Source: Flavobacterium undicola (GTDB lineage: Bacteria > Bacteroidota > Bacteroidia > Flavobacteriales > Flavobacteriaceae). From it: 64,000 nucleotides of DNA. The stretch covers positions 1 to 64,000 of the forward strand of contig NZ_JAAAPM020000009.1 in the NCBI RefSeq assembly GCF_009909155.2, in the 5' to 3' direction. A model generated the notes under the pieces. That model was not told the origin of the DNA, did not search any database, and saw nothing but the letters and a program-made list of their open reading frames with translations. Within the stretch, counting starts at the first letter, position 1, and each line of letters opens with the position of its first letter. Shown here piece after piece: positions 51,156 to 60,732 of this stretch. The translations under genes and the position numbers were made by a program.

Positions 51156-53462
51156 ATGAAAACGCTAAATCATTATTTATTATTTTTTTCAGTGCTACTA
51201 ATGGCCTCTTCCTGCAGTAATACCAGGCAGCTACCCGAAGGAGAACTATTATATGTGGGAGGAAAAGTCAAAGTGATTGACACCGCTATTTCCCGACACG
51301 AACGCAAATTGCTACAAAAAGAATTGAAGCCCCTCCTCCGCCCTAAGCCAAATTCTAAGATAGCTGGTATGCGCATAAAGTTATTTTTATACAATCTCGC
51401 TGGTGAGCCTAAAAAGACAAAGGGATTCCGTCATTGGCTGCGTACTAAGGCGGGAGAACCTCCTGTATTGTTCAGTCAGGTAGATTTGGATTATAATACC
51501 CGGCTGTTGCAAAATTATTCCCAGAATCGTGGTTACTTTAAGGCCACCGCTTCGGCAGATTCTACCCGAAGAAATAAACGTGCCACAGCAGAGTATATTA
51601 CTAAGCCCGGAAAACAATACCATATAAAAGAAATTAAATTCCCCACAGATTCCTCAGCTCTTGGAAAAGCTATAGCGGCTACCCGTGATAAAACGCTTTT
51701 TAAAGAAGGAGATGGTTATAGTCTTGATGTTGTTAAAGCAGAACGGATTCGCATTGACGGCCAACTTAAGGAACAGGGATACTACTATTTTGGTCCCGAT
51801 TACCTAAAAGTACAAATAGATAGTACTATCGGTAAATATCAAACCGACCTGATTGTAAAAGTAAAGGAGGAAACGCCAAAACAGGCCAAACAAGTCTTTA
51901 CTATCAATAAAATAATGGTTTACCCTAATTATTCGATAAAAGACAATAACCGCTATCTGAAAAAAATGGAAAAAGATACTACTGCGGTACTATCTTACCA
52001 TGATTTTACAATTGTAGATAAGGATAAACTCTTTAATCCCCGCATCTTTGACCATACGCTCTATTTCTATAAAGGCGATTTGTATAACCGTACTGCCCAC
52101 AATCTTTCGCTAAACCGCTTGGTGAACCTTGGTACATTTAAGTTTGTTAAGAACCAGTTTGTGCTTTCAGATTCCTTGGGTACGGCTTTGGACGCCTATT
52201 ATTACCTTACTCCGCTGAAAAAGAAATCCATTCGAGTGGAAGTTTTAGGCAAAACCAATTCTGCGAATTATACTGGAACTGAACTGAATGTGAACTGGAG
52301 TAACCGCAATACTTTTAAGGGAGCTGAATTATTTACGGTTTCTATTTTTAGCGGGCTGGAAGTTCAAATGTCGGGTCAAAATAACGGATTCAATGTTTAC
52401 CGTGTGGGTTCAGAAGTCAATATGATATGGCCTCGTTTTATTGCCCCGTTCCGATTGCATTCTTCCAGTGGCTTCATGCCAAAAACCAAAGCCACTTTGG
52501 GCTATGAATTCCAAAAAAGAGTACACTTGTATGCCTTGAATTCTTTCAAAGGTTCCTTTGGTTATCTGTGGAAAGAAAATATAAGGAAAGAACACCAACT
52601 GAATATTACGGATATCAATTATGTGAGTCCCAACAATGTGACCGCATTATATAGAGAACAAATGGCAGCTGATCCTACATTGGCAAAAGTCATTGAAAAA
52701 CAACTCGTTTTTGGACCAACTTATTCTTATACGTATACGAATACAATGGAAACAAACCGAAAACATACGCTTTACTATAAAGCTTCGGTATATTTAGCAG
52801 GAACACTGGCAGGTATACTATCCAGTGCTAATGTTAAACAAGGTGATACCACTAAAGTATTTGGAGTGGCTTTCAGTCAATATGTCAAGATAGAAAACGA
52901 TTTTAGACATTATATGAAACTTGGCATCGATTCTCAGCTGGCGAGTCGTATTATGTTTGGAGTTGGTTATGGCTACGGGAATTCAACAGAACTTCCTTAT
53001 ATCAAGCAGTTTTTTATTGGTGGTACCAATAGCATCCGGGCTTTCCGAGCACGCTCTATTGGGCCTGGATCATTTTTAAATGAAACAGAAAGTTCCTTTT
53101 TACCTGATCAATCGGGAGATATCAAACTGGAACTGAATACTGAATATCGGGTTAAACTTTTCAATATTGTCAAAGGAGCAGTCTTTGTAGATGCGGGTAA
53201 TATTTGGTTGATGCATAAAAATCCAAATAAACCCGGTGCTGAATTCTCGAAAAAATTCTTGGATCAAATGGCAGTAGGTACCGGAATGGGACTCCGATTT
53301 GATTTTTCCTTTTTATTACTTAGAACTGATTTGGCTTTCCCTCTCAGAAAACCTTATCTGGAAGAAGGCCAACGCTGGGTGATTGACCAAATCAATTTCG
53401 GCAGTGGATCATGGCGCAAGGAAAACCTTATATTCAACCTGGCTATTGGTTATCCTTTTTAA
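51156..53462 (+). CDS. tamL: TamL, BamA/TamA-family outer-membrane lipoprotein
   Basis: A 768-residue member of the Omp85 family. A lipoprotein signal ends at C20 (LLMASSC). POTRA domains occupy roughly residues 30-350 and a C-terminal 16-strand-type barrel follows. The conserved barrel motif is GGTNSIRAFRARSIGPGSF (the VRGF/Y-type L6 loop). In Bacteroidota the TamA partner of TamB is lipidated and called TamL; gene order and lipobox match that. It ends with the aromatic-terminated LAIGYPF. Confidence 0.92.
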   Translation: MKTLNHYLLFFSVLLMASSCSNTRQLPEGELLYVGGKVKVIDTAISRHERKLLQKELKPLLRPKPNSKIAGMRIKLFLYNLAGEPKKTKGFRHWLRTKAGEPPVLFSQVDLDYNTRLLQNYSQNRGYFKATASADSTRRNKRATAEYITKPGKQYHIKEIKFPTDSSALGKAIAATRDKTLFKEGDGYSLDVVKAERIRIDGQLKEQGYYYFGPDYLKVQIDSTIGKYQTDLIVKVKEETPKQAKQVFTINKIMVYPNYSIKDNNRYLKKMEKDTTAVLSYHDFTIVDKDKLFNPRIFDHTLYFYKGDLYNRTAHNLSLNRLVNLGTFKFVKNQFVLSDSLGTALDAYYYLTPLKKKSIRVEVLGKTNSANYTGTELNVNWSNRNTFKGAELFTVSIFSGLEVQMSGQNNGFNVYRVGSEVNMIWPRFIAPFRLHSSSGFMPKTKATLGYEFQKRVHLYALNSFKGSFGYLWKENIRKEHQLNITDINYVSPNNVTALYREQMAADPTLAKVIEKQLVFGPTYSYTYTNTMETNRKHTLYYKASVYLAGTLAGILSSANVKQGDTTKVFGVAFSQYVKIENDFRHYMKLGIDSQLASRIMFGVGYGYGNSTELPYIKQFFIGGTNSIRAFRARSIGPGSFLNETESSFLPDQSGDIKLELNTEYRVKLFNIVKGAVFVDAGNIWLMHKNPNKPGAEFSKKFLDQMAVGTGMGLRFDFSFLLLRTDLAFPLRKPYLEEGQRWVIDQINFGSGSWRKENLIFNLAIGYPF

Positions 53463-53720
53463 ATTCCTACTAACTTTTAATTGTATAAAAAATCAATTAA
53501 ATTATACAACTATTTTTAAATTAAAAAATGTATATTTAATATATTCATCTGATAGTTAGTAAAATAATCGTTTTAAAGTTCCCTCGATTGGAATCATTGA
53601 AACACTCTCAATGGAATTAAGATTCACTTGATAGAGTTTCTGACACCCATTCTTTTTGCTATTAACTTCATTTGAAAGAATATTACTGAATTTAATTTTA
53701 AAATTATTTTAATTCAGTTT

Positions 53721-53786
53721 AAGGAGGTTTTTTAAAATATGGGAATATTGAAATTTCTTTTAAAAATCATGAAACTTTTTTTGTAA
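53721..53786 (+). CDS. Possible 15-residue amphipathic peptide with strong SD
   Basis: AAGGAGG (53721-53727) precedes ATG at 53739 by 11 nt. The frame MGILKFLLKIMKLFL ends at TAA (53784-53786). Lysines at 5, 9 and 12 fall on one helix face with hydrophobic residues elsewhere. Strong SD sequences are rare in this phylum, which makes it notable. It is very short and may be chance. Confidence 0.2.
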
Positions 53787-53872
53787 TAATGCTTTTAATT
53801 TTACTAAATATCAAATTTGATTTTCAAACGACAAAAGTACAATAACACAATTTGGATAAAAAAAATAATTTC

Positions 53873-53946
<74 letters not shown>

Positions 53947-53973
53947 TTCATAAACAATTTAAAAACTAAAATT

Positions 53974-54213
53974 ATGAGTACAGCTAAAGTAGTATCAGGA
54001 GTATTGGCAGGTCTTGCCGTTGGAACGGTTTTAGGAATTCTTTTTGCACCTGAAAAAGGTTCAGAAACACGTAACAAGATTATTGATAAACGAAATGATT
54101 TAATGGATAAACTAAAATCAAAATACGGTGATTTAGAAAATTCATTAAAAAACGAATTTAAAAACGTTAAAGACGAAGTAACTAATTTAGCCGAAAAAGG
54201 AAATACATATTAA
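53974..54213 (+). CDS. YtxH domain-containing small protein
   Basis: A 79-residue protein. Residues ~8-24 form a glycine/alanine-rich hydrophobic segment ending LGILFAPEKGSETRNKI, the YtxH hallmark. A charged helical or coiled region follows (to residue 75). Such proteins are general-stress associated in other bacteria. Here it heads a set with two small envelope genes. A trinucleotide microsatellite just upstream may tune its expression. Confidence 0.82.
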   Translation: MSTAKVVSGVLAGLAVGTVLGILFAPEKGSETRNKIIDKRNDLMDKLKSKYGDLENSLKNEFKNVKDEVTNLAEKGNTY

Positions 54214-54290
54214 AAAGCGACCAGAATAATAACTGATCGTAAGTGTATTAGTTTCTTATAAAATTTTTAGTTAACTAAAACTTTAAAGCT

Positions 54291-54650
54291 ATGACTGACA
54301 ATGCAACACCACTTGCCACACTTTTAGAAAGAGCGGAAGATTACAGCAAAACAACTTTGGAGCTGTTTAAATTAAATACAATAGACAAATCAGCGGATGT
54401 AGTCTCATCACTAGTTTCGCGACTTGCTATTTTTATAATAGTTGCGTTGTCAGTCATAATTATTAGTATTGGACTGGCATTGTGGATTGGCAAACTGCTG
54501 GGTGATTCTTTTTACGGTTTTTTTGTAATTGGCGGTTTCTATGCTCTATCGGCATTCGTTCTTCACATTTTCCGTCATCAATGGATAAAATATCCAATTA
54601 GCAATTCTATTATCAAACAATTGTTAAAACAGAAACAACATGAAAACTAA
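54291..54650 (+). CDS. Phage-holin-superfamily-like small membrane protein
   Basis: A 119-residue protein with two transmembrane helices (about 42-66 and 76-97) after a charged N-terminus. The pattern fits the Phage_holin_3_6 (actinobacterial holin-X-like) family, which is common as a chromosomal stress-linked membrane protein rather than a true phage holin. No phage genes are nearby. Its end overlaps the next gene by 11 bp. Confidence 0.65.
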   Translation: MTDNATPLATLLERAEDYSKTTLELFKLNTIDKSADVVSSLVSRLAIFIIVALSVIIISIGLALWIGKLLGDSFYGFFVIGGFYALSAFVLHIFRHQWIKYPISNSIIKQLLKQKQHEN

Positions 54651-55011
54651 AAATGAAACCGATTCGTTAAATGATTTAATCATTTTGGTGGAGCAAAAAC
54701 GTGCTTATGAATTAGAATTATTAAAAGAACAGCTTCATATGGTAGCAGAAAGCTTAGACCCTTTGAACTTAATTAAGAGCGTATTTCACGAAGTAGTTGA
54801 TTCTCCTGAAATAAAACACAATCTAGTTAATAGCGCAATAGGCTTATTTACAGGATTTATTTCAAAAAAACTGCTAACGGGCAATTCCCATAGTTCCTTT
54901 AAAAAAGTGTTGGGAACATTAATTCAATTTGGTGTGACTAATGTAGTTTCAAAACATTCTGATGATGTAAAAACAATAGTAAAAAATCTATTCAGTCGTT
55001 TTTCAAAATAA
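54640..55011 (+). CDS. Hypothetical protein downstream of YtxH and holin-like genes
   Basis: A 123-residue protein I do not recognise. The N-terminus is helical and charged (about 1-45). A glycine-containing moderately hydrophobic stretch (NLVNSAIGLFTGFISKKLL, about 65-85) may touch the membrane. It overlaps the holin-like gene by 11 bp and clearly belongs to the same transcript. The three genes resemble YtxH-holin-hypothetical stress clusters found in Flavobacteriia. Confidence 0.6.
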   Translation: MKTKNETDSLNDLIILVEQKRAYELELLKEQLHMVAESLDPLNLIKSVFHEVVDSPEIKHNLVNSAIGLFTGFISKKLLTGNSHSSFKKVLGTLIQFGVTNVVSKHSDDVKTIVKNLFSRFSK

Positions 55012-55230
55012 CAAAGGACTATCATTGCTTACCCTGTCCTAATATTTATTATCAGAATCGTTGATGATTATCAATTCTTGATTGCCCAAACCATAAAAAC
55101 ATCTTATAAAAAATTCTAAAAAAGGGGATTCAAATACCTTTGAAAAATTTGCTACTCATGTCAGCAAAATGACCGGTAGTACTCCGGCATTTCTCATTGC
55201 TTTTTCGGTAGTAATTTTCTTTTTCAATTT

Positions 55231-56703
55231 TTATTTCCATATATATGTTCCAACAGATCCTGCTGCTAAAGATGTTGTTATCCATTTATCATTAAATTTA
55301 ATATTGAAGCTCTCATTTACCAATCCATCATTTTCAACAATTAAAACTTTTGAACCCGAAGGCGTAATGAAAGCAACATTTTGCAAATTTCCGCTTGAAT
55401 TACTTGCAATTCTAATAGAACCAGCTGGAACAAATTTTGAAGCATGTGCAATAATGTAATAGGCTACATTACGTTGAAAACTTTCGCTTGAAGTTATCGT
55501 TAAGGCGCCTTTACATGTTGTACATCCACCTGGTGTGTGAGGGCCAAAAGAGTCGTTGTTAGCTAAATTCCATTCTAAGGCATTCTTACTATAATTTCTC
55601 ATAGAACCAATTATTACATTTCGAACATGCCATTTTAAATCTCCACCAAAATCAGTTGTTGAAGCGGTATATTGTTCTGTGAAATAAATATTTTTAGTCG
55701 GGTAAGAATTGTAAACATTAGTAAGAGCATTGATGTCCCCAGCATATAAATGGAAAGCAGATCCGTCCACAAAAGCAAATGCATCGGCATCTGCCAAAAT
55801 AGCTTTTGGATAATTTGGATTATCGCAATTATGATCGTAAGCGATGATTTTTGCTGCAATATTGGCAGCCTTGAATGCTGGGCCTAAATTATTTTTTATA
55901 AAATTAGTTTGTTCTAAAGCCGACATTTCCATACTTGGATTATTTCCTCCGTTCAAAGGTTCGTTTTGAGGGGTAATAGCATCAATGACAACACCTTCAG
56001 CTTTCATTTGTTGAATGTATTTTACAAAATACTTAGCGTACACATCGTAATATTGAGTCTGTAATTTCCCTCCAATAAAACTGTCTTTGTCTTTCATCCA
56101 GAGCGGTGCTGACCACGGCGTTGCCAGAATTAAAATTTTTGGATTAATTGCCAAGATTTCTTTTAGAAGTGCAATCACACCATTTTTATCCTTTTCTAAG
56201 CTAAATTTCGCAAGGCCTAAATCGGTTTCTCCTGTCGGAAGATCATTGTAAGTGAACGGTGCAGCATTTAAATCAGAAGCACCAATACTGATTCGGATAT
56301 AACTAACTCCAATTGAATTTTCACCAGAACCAAATAATTCTTGCAATAGTGCACTCTTTTTTAATGCAGTCAATTGATTAATCACATCAGCACTACCACC
56401 AGTTAAAGTGTATCCAAAACCATCAACCGTTTGATATTTTTGAGAAGCATTAACTTCAATATTTGTATATGCATTAACTGATGTACCAAATCCCAATGTT
56501 CCGGTTTGTTTTGCTAATAATACACTTTGATCTCCTTTTGTTAACCAAAAATCGACATCGTTTGTTACGACAACTGGAGGGTTTACCACAGGTGGATTAA
56601 CCTCAGAATCTGCAACATCGTTTGAAGACGAGCAGTTTACCTGAGCAAATACTGTCATTGTAAAGAATAACGCTTTTATAGTATTTTTAAAATTTAGTTC
56701 CAT
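55231..56703 (-). CDS. GH30-family glycosidase, surface lipoprotein
   Basis: A 490-residue GH30 enzyme. A lipoprotein signal ends at about C24, followed by SSSND, an acidic export-type signal seen on surface lipoproteins of this phylum. The catalytic acid/base lies in DAITPQNEPLNGGN and the nucleophile in IYFTEQYTAS. The C-terminal beta domain is present. It is the last gene of the locus, 25 bp behind another GH30. Likely substrate is a beta-1,6-containing glucan; the precise linkage is inferred from family and setting. Confidence 0.88.
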   Translation of the reverse strand: MELNFKNTIKALFFTMTVFAQVNCSSSNDVADSEVNPPVVNPPVVVTNDVDFWLTKGDQSVLLAKQTGTLGFGTSVNAYTNIEVNASQKYQTVDGFGYTLTGGSADVINQLTALKKSALLQELFGSGENSIGVSYIRISIGASDLNAAPFTYNDLPTGETDLGLAKFSLEKDKNGVIALLKEILAINPKILILATPWSAPLWMKDKDSFIGGKLQTQYYDVYAKYFVKYIQQMKAEGVVIDAITPQNEPLNGGNNPSMEMSALEQTNFIKNNLGPAFKAANIAAKIIAYDHNCDNPNYPKAILADADAFAFVDGSAFHLYAGDINALTNVYNSYPTKNIYFTEQYTASTTDFGGDLKWHVRNVIIGSMRNYSKNALEWNLANNDSFGPHTPGGCTTCKGALTITSSESFQRNVAYYIIAHASKFVPAGSIRIASNSSGNLQNVAFITPSGSKVLIVENDGLVNESFNIKFNDKWITTSLAAGSVGTYIWK

Positions 56704-56727
56704 TTTGACATTTTTTTAGTGGAGCAA

Positions 56728-58182
56728 CTAGTATACAATAGTTTGGATAGCATGTGCAGGTATCCTAATTACTGTTTTTTCAGCAGCTATAATTAAATTA
56801 TAAATAACCTCTTTATCAGATTGATTCATGACAATTGTTGCCATTGTACCATCAGTATTCAAAAATGAAGTACTTAATAATGCGCTTCTGCTCACGGCAG
56901 AACTCACTCTTACTGCATTCAAACGAATGAATTTTGAAAAATGACCAATATAATAATAAGACGGCGTATAAATTAATTCTCCCGTATTAGTATCAGCATG
57001 GATGGGCGCAAAGCAAAAATTGCCAACATGATTAGGTCCTCCATTTTGATCCAAAAGAATATTCCAGTCTGTCCAACCAGCTGTTCCGTTATTAAAATCA
57101 TTAATCATAGAAATTCCATACCTTTCTCCGTTACCCCAAAATTGATATTTTTTGGTATCAAATTTCTCCACACAACCTTCTGTAAACAAAAGTCCTTTAT
57201 CAGGATATGCCTCTTTTACTTTGGCAACATTATCAAACATTGATGAACCTCCCGACCAGTTTTCGTACCAATGAAAACCCAATCCCCAAACATATTTTGA
57301 AGCTTCCGGATCAGAATAAATTACGTTAGCTCTATAGTTCATCAAATCGCGGTTGTGATCCCATGCAATAATTTTTACTTTACCAAGTTTTTCTTTTTTT
57401 AGAGTTGGTCCAAGAAAATTTTTAATAAAATCTCTTTCGGCTTCGGCAGTATAAATACAAGATTCCCAAGTTTGAACAGCCATTGGCTCATTTTGAGTAG
57501 AAGTTCCCCAAATCGGAATTCCTTCTTTTTCATATGCTTTTATAAATTTAACATAGAAATTGGCCCATGTCTGGTAGTATTCAGGCAACAATGTTCCGCC
57601 TTTAAGAACATCCTTATTGCTTTTCATAAAAGCATTTGGCGACCATGGTGCTGCATAGGTGGTTAATTTTCCGCCAGCGGTCTGGATGGCCTGCTTTATT
57701 AATGGAATACGATATTGCTTATCATGATCAATAGAAAACGTTTTTAAAGCTGTATCTCCTTCTTCGATATAAGAATAGCTTTCACTGCTAAAATCAGAAC
57801 TTTGTATTGTTGTTCTTAGCAATGAATAGCCTATTCCTTTTTGCTTATTATAATAAGCATTTAAGAATTCTGTTTGTTTTTCTTTTGAAAGTTTAGCAAA
57901 AATTTCAGCACTCGCATCTGTAATAGCACCTCCAATTCCCATAAAGGTTTGAAACTTTTTAGAGGGTTCTACAAAAACAGAGGTTTCAGTTTCAAGAGGT
58001 TGTTTGGCTGCTGAAAAAATTAAATTATCTGTAGATGTTAATCTTAAATTTGAATTTTCAGCGGTCGTATAAACCCTTATCTTTTTTCCATTGGTTGTAA
58101 AATCTTTTTTTGTTTTCGGTTGTTGGGCGAAAGCCACTAACGAAAACAAAAAACACAGAGCTTTAAAACTATTTTTTTTCAT
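56728..58182 (-). CDS. GH30-family glycosidase, secreted
   Basis: A 484-residue GH30 enzyme with a signal peptide (to about residue 20, LVAFAQ). The acid/base is in WGTSTQNEPMAVQTW and the nucleophile in LLFTEGCVE. SLLRTTIQSSDFSSESYSY and the C-terminal beta-sandwich are standard GH30_1 or GH30_3-like features. It is only moderately similar to the neighbouring GH30, so the pair may differ in linkage or chain-end preference. Confidence 0.9.
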   Translation of the reverse strand: MKKNSFKALCFLFSLVAFAQQPKTKKDFTTNGKKIRVYTTAENSNLRLTSTDNLIFSAAKQPLETETSVFVEPSKKFQTFMGIGGAITDASAEIFAKLSKEKQTEFLNAYYNKQKGIGYSLLRTTIQSSDFSSESYSYIEEGDTALKTFSIDHDKQYRIPLIKQAIQTAGGKLTTYAAPWSPNAFMKSNKDVLKGGTLLPEYYQTWANFYVKFIKAYEKEGIPIWGTSTQNEPMAVQTWESCIYTAEAERDFIKNFLGPTLKKEKLGKVKIIAWDHNRDLMNYRANVIYSDPEASKYVWGLGFHWYENWSGGSSMFDNVAKVKEAYPDKGLLFTEGCVEKFDTKKYQFWGNGERYGISMINDFNNGTAGWTDWNILLDQNGGPNHVGNFCFAPIHADTNTGELIYTPSYYYIGHFSKFIRLNAVRVSSAVSRSALLSTSFLNTDGTMATIVMNQSDKEVIYNLIIAAEKTVIRIPAHAIQTIVY

Positions 58183-58258
58183 TCTTCCCTTTTTTAATTT
58201 AGACTTTTAAATGAGGTTGTCAAATCTTTTCACATAAAAAAATGCTATCAGATTTAAA

Positions 58259-58291
58259 AATAGCCCATACTCATAATGATTATGGGCTATT
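58259..58291 (-). terminator. Terminator or attenuator inside the polysaccharide locus
   Basis: AATAGCCCATA (58259-58269) pairs with TATGGGCTATT (58281-58291). On the minus strand a short T run follows. It lies between the surface lipoprotein gene and the first GH30 gene and may reduce readthrough into the enzymes. Confidence 0.6.
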
Positions 58292-58315
58292 CTGCAACAA
58301 CCAAACTAAATTTAT

Positions 58316-59185
58316 TTATATTCCTCTTAACTCAATATTATCAACGGAGATTCCATCTTTAAGATTTTCGCCACCACATTTAATAACCAAATAAACTGTT
58401 TCTGTAGCAGTAGCGGTATAAGTCCCAGCATTACTCGCGCCATCACATCCAACGCTTGATATTTTTCCAGAAAATGCAGATGTACCACAACCTGCCCAAG
58501 TATTTATCGTGCGTATTTTTCCTCCGGCAGAATAATCGCTGTTTTGTGTTGGAATTATTGGAGATACAAAAACTTCAAACCAAGTGTTTGATACACCACT
58601 TGTAGAAGAGCACACCATATCAACTTTATAGGTGCGACCAGAAACTACACTAATAGCCTGATAGAATCCTTGCTGATTCCAACCGCCACCTGTAACTGTT
58701 GCTTTACCATTTGCAAAAGCCCAAGAGGTTCCTGATGCAGTTATGTTTAAAACTGTCCATTTGCTTATATCTGAAGCCGTGTCTAATTTACCCCCTTGAA
58801 CCAGGTTTCCTTTAAGTGGATCAGAGGTATTAACTACAATTTGCTGTGTTGTTTTAGCTGTAGCTCCACCAATTCCTACTGCGTTATGTGATATGGTATA
58901 GGTTCCTGCATCTGGTAAAGAAATTTTTTCAGCAAATTTTCCAGTATATTCTCCATCACCAATATTCCATTTAGATAAAACCACTCCTTTAGTTTGAGCT
59001 GATAAGAGATAGGTGTTAATCTCACCATTTACTGGAGCTACAGTAAATGAAGCATCAATACTTGCAGCTGTTAAACCATTTCCGTTGCCTGTACCGACTT
59101 CGTCAGGTTGGCAACTTACTAGTGTACCTAATGATAAAGCAAACATTAGAAAAACACTTCTTTTTAAAATTATATTTAGGTTCAT
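58316..59185 (-). CDS. PKD-domain surface glycan-binding lipoprotein
   Basis: A 289-residue lipoprotein (lipobox LGTLVSC, C25). Residues ~40-120 form a PKD-like domain (SKWNIGDGEYTGKFAEKISLPDAGTYTISHNAVGIGG). Residues ~130-289 form a CBM4/9-like jelly-roll that starts NLVQGGKLD and ends DGISVDNIELRGI. Third-position lipoproteins after SusCD usually bind the target glycan at the cell surface. It follows susD by 12 bp. Confidence 0.83.
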   Translation of the reverse strand: MNLNIILKRSVFLMFALSLGTLVSCQPDEVGTGNGNGLTAASIDASFTVAPVNGEINTYLLSAQTKGVVLSKWNIGDGEYTGKFAEKISLPDAGTYTISHNAVGIGGATAKTTQQIVVNTSDPLKGNLVQGGKLDTASDISKWTVLNITASGTSWAFANGKATVTGGGWNQQGFYQAISVVSGRTYKVDMVCSSTSGVSNTWFEVFVSPIIPTQNSDYSAGGKIRTINTWAGCGTSAFSGKISSVGCDGASNAGTYTATATETVYLVIKCGGENLKDGISVDNIELRGI

Positions 59186-59197
59186 ATGTTTTAATAA

Positions 59198-60715
59198 TTA
59201 GTTGTTATAATTTGGATTTTGAATAATTTTAGTGTTTTCTAATTCTTTTAAAGGGATTGGCCAGATTTCATTTTTTCCAGCTGTAAAACCTCTACTGGCT
59301 AAAGCGGTAGCCGCTTTACCTGTTCTCACTAAATCGAACCAACGATGTCCTTCTCCTGCTAATTCTAATCTACGCTCTAACATGATTGCATTAATAGAAA
59401 CCGGTACAGATCCTAATCCTACTCTGGCTCTAACAGCATCTAATAATGCTTGAGCTCTGGCTCCTGTTCCTCCTAATGCCTCTGCTTCCATCAAATAAGT
59501 ATCTGCTAAACGAATTGAATAAACATTTTGTTTGTAATTTAAAGCCGTAGTACCACCACCAGTTGAAGCATCTGAATTTAATGGCATGAATTTTTTTAAG
59601 AAATAACCTGTATCTCCAAAAGAAGGAGCCCAATCAGCAACACCAGCTGCTTTAAGAGCTTTCATATCTAAAATAGTAGATTCAAAACGAGGATCTCCTT
59701 TTAAAACATCATATAAACTTTGAGTTACAGTATTAAAACTCCATCCTGAAACATAATCAGGAGCTGGTGAATTAGCTGGTCTCGTATACCCTCTGGGGCC
59801 AACCATAATGTTGATAGTATTTCCTTCGTCACTTCCACTACCCCAGAATCCCCAGTCGGCATTACTTTTATCTGTGTGAACAATTTCTATAATTGCCTCA
59901 GAATTAAATTTGTTGCTTATTTTCCATAAATCAGCATAACTGGCAACTAGTTTATATCCATAAATACTTGTTCCTCCAGGAGTTCCATTTACTTCAGCTA
60001 ATTGAACTGCAGCTTCACTGTTTTTTCCTTCATATAATAAAACTTTACCTAATAATGCTTTTACAGCACCTTTTGAAAAACGGCCTCCTTCGGTACTAAC
60101 CACAATGGTATTGGGTAAACTTGGAATTGCTTCTTTAAGATCTTTTTCAATTTGAGCATAAACTTCTTCTGGTTTTGCTTGCAAAACATTATAAAATTCG
60201 TTTGCTGGAAGTGGCTCTAATATTAATGGTATATTTCTAAATGTACGCAACAATTCAAAATAATAATAAGCACGTAAAGCTTTAGTCTCAGCAGTGAATC
60301 TAGCTTTTTTGTTTTCATCCATAGGAACATTTGGAAGTTTTTGAAGCAAGGTATTGGCTCTAAAAATTCCTTGATAGAAATCATTCCAGAAACTTCCTGG
60401 AATTGTTACTTGACTGATTGTATAATCAGAAAAAGCATGAATTCCGATACCATCAGTAGCTCCACCACCGCCAGCATAAAAATCATCAGATCCTGAGTTT
60501 AGCATACACACCATATTCTCAAATCCTCTTGATTGTTTTCCTAAAACATCATAAACAGCAATAAGTCCAGAATAAGCTTGCGTTTCATCTTTATAATAAT
60601 TATTCTCTAATTCTGTTCCTTTTGGCTCAACAGTTAAAAAGTCTTCACTACATGACGCTGCTGTTAAAAGCACTCCAAATGCGAGAAGTGAATATCTTAT
60701 ATTTTTTATTTTCAT
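59198..60715 (-). CDS. susD: SusD/RagB-family nutrient-binding lipoprotein
   Basis: A 505-residue SusD-like lipoprotein (lipobox LLTAASC, C22). The tetratricopeptide-like helices begin FLTVEPKGTELENNYYKDETQAYSG. The C-terminus carries the conserved LERRLELAGEGHRWFDLVRTGKA and WPIPLKELENTKIIQNPNY. It forms the lid of the SusC transporter and captures glycan at the surface. It is 17 bp behind susC. Confidence 0.94.
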   Translation of the reverse strand: MKIKNIRYSLLAFGVLLTAASCSEDFLTVEPKGTELENNYYKDETQAYSGLIAVYDVLGKQSRGFENMVCMLNSGSDDFYAGGGGATDGIGIHAFSDYTISQVTIPGSFWNDFYQGIFRANTLLQKLPNVPMDENKKARFTAETKALRAYYYFELLRTFRNIPLILEPLPANEFYNVLQAKPEEVYAQIEKDLKEAIPSLPNTIVVSTEGGRFSKGAVKALLGKVLLYEGKNSEAAVQLAEVNGTPGGTSIYGYKLVASYADLWKISNKFNSEAIIEIVHTDKSNADWGFWGSGSDEGNTINIMVGPRGYTRPANSPAPDYVSGWSFNTVTQSLYDVLKGDPRFESTILDMKALKAAGVADWAPSFGDTGYFLKKFMPLNSDASTGGGTTALNYKQNVYSIRLADTYLMEAEALGGTGARAQALLDAVRARVGLGSVPVSINAIMLERRLELAGEGHRWFDLVRTGKAATALASRGFTAGKNEIWPIPLKELENTKIIQNPNYNN

Positions 60716-60732
60716 GATACTTATTTTTTATA

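Noticed and set aside
54291..54650. Prophage holin
   Set aside because: No other phage gene is nearby; this family is common as an ordinary chromosomal membrane protein.
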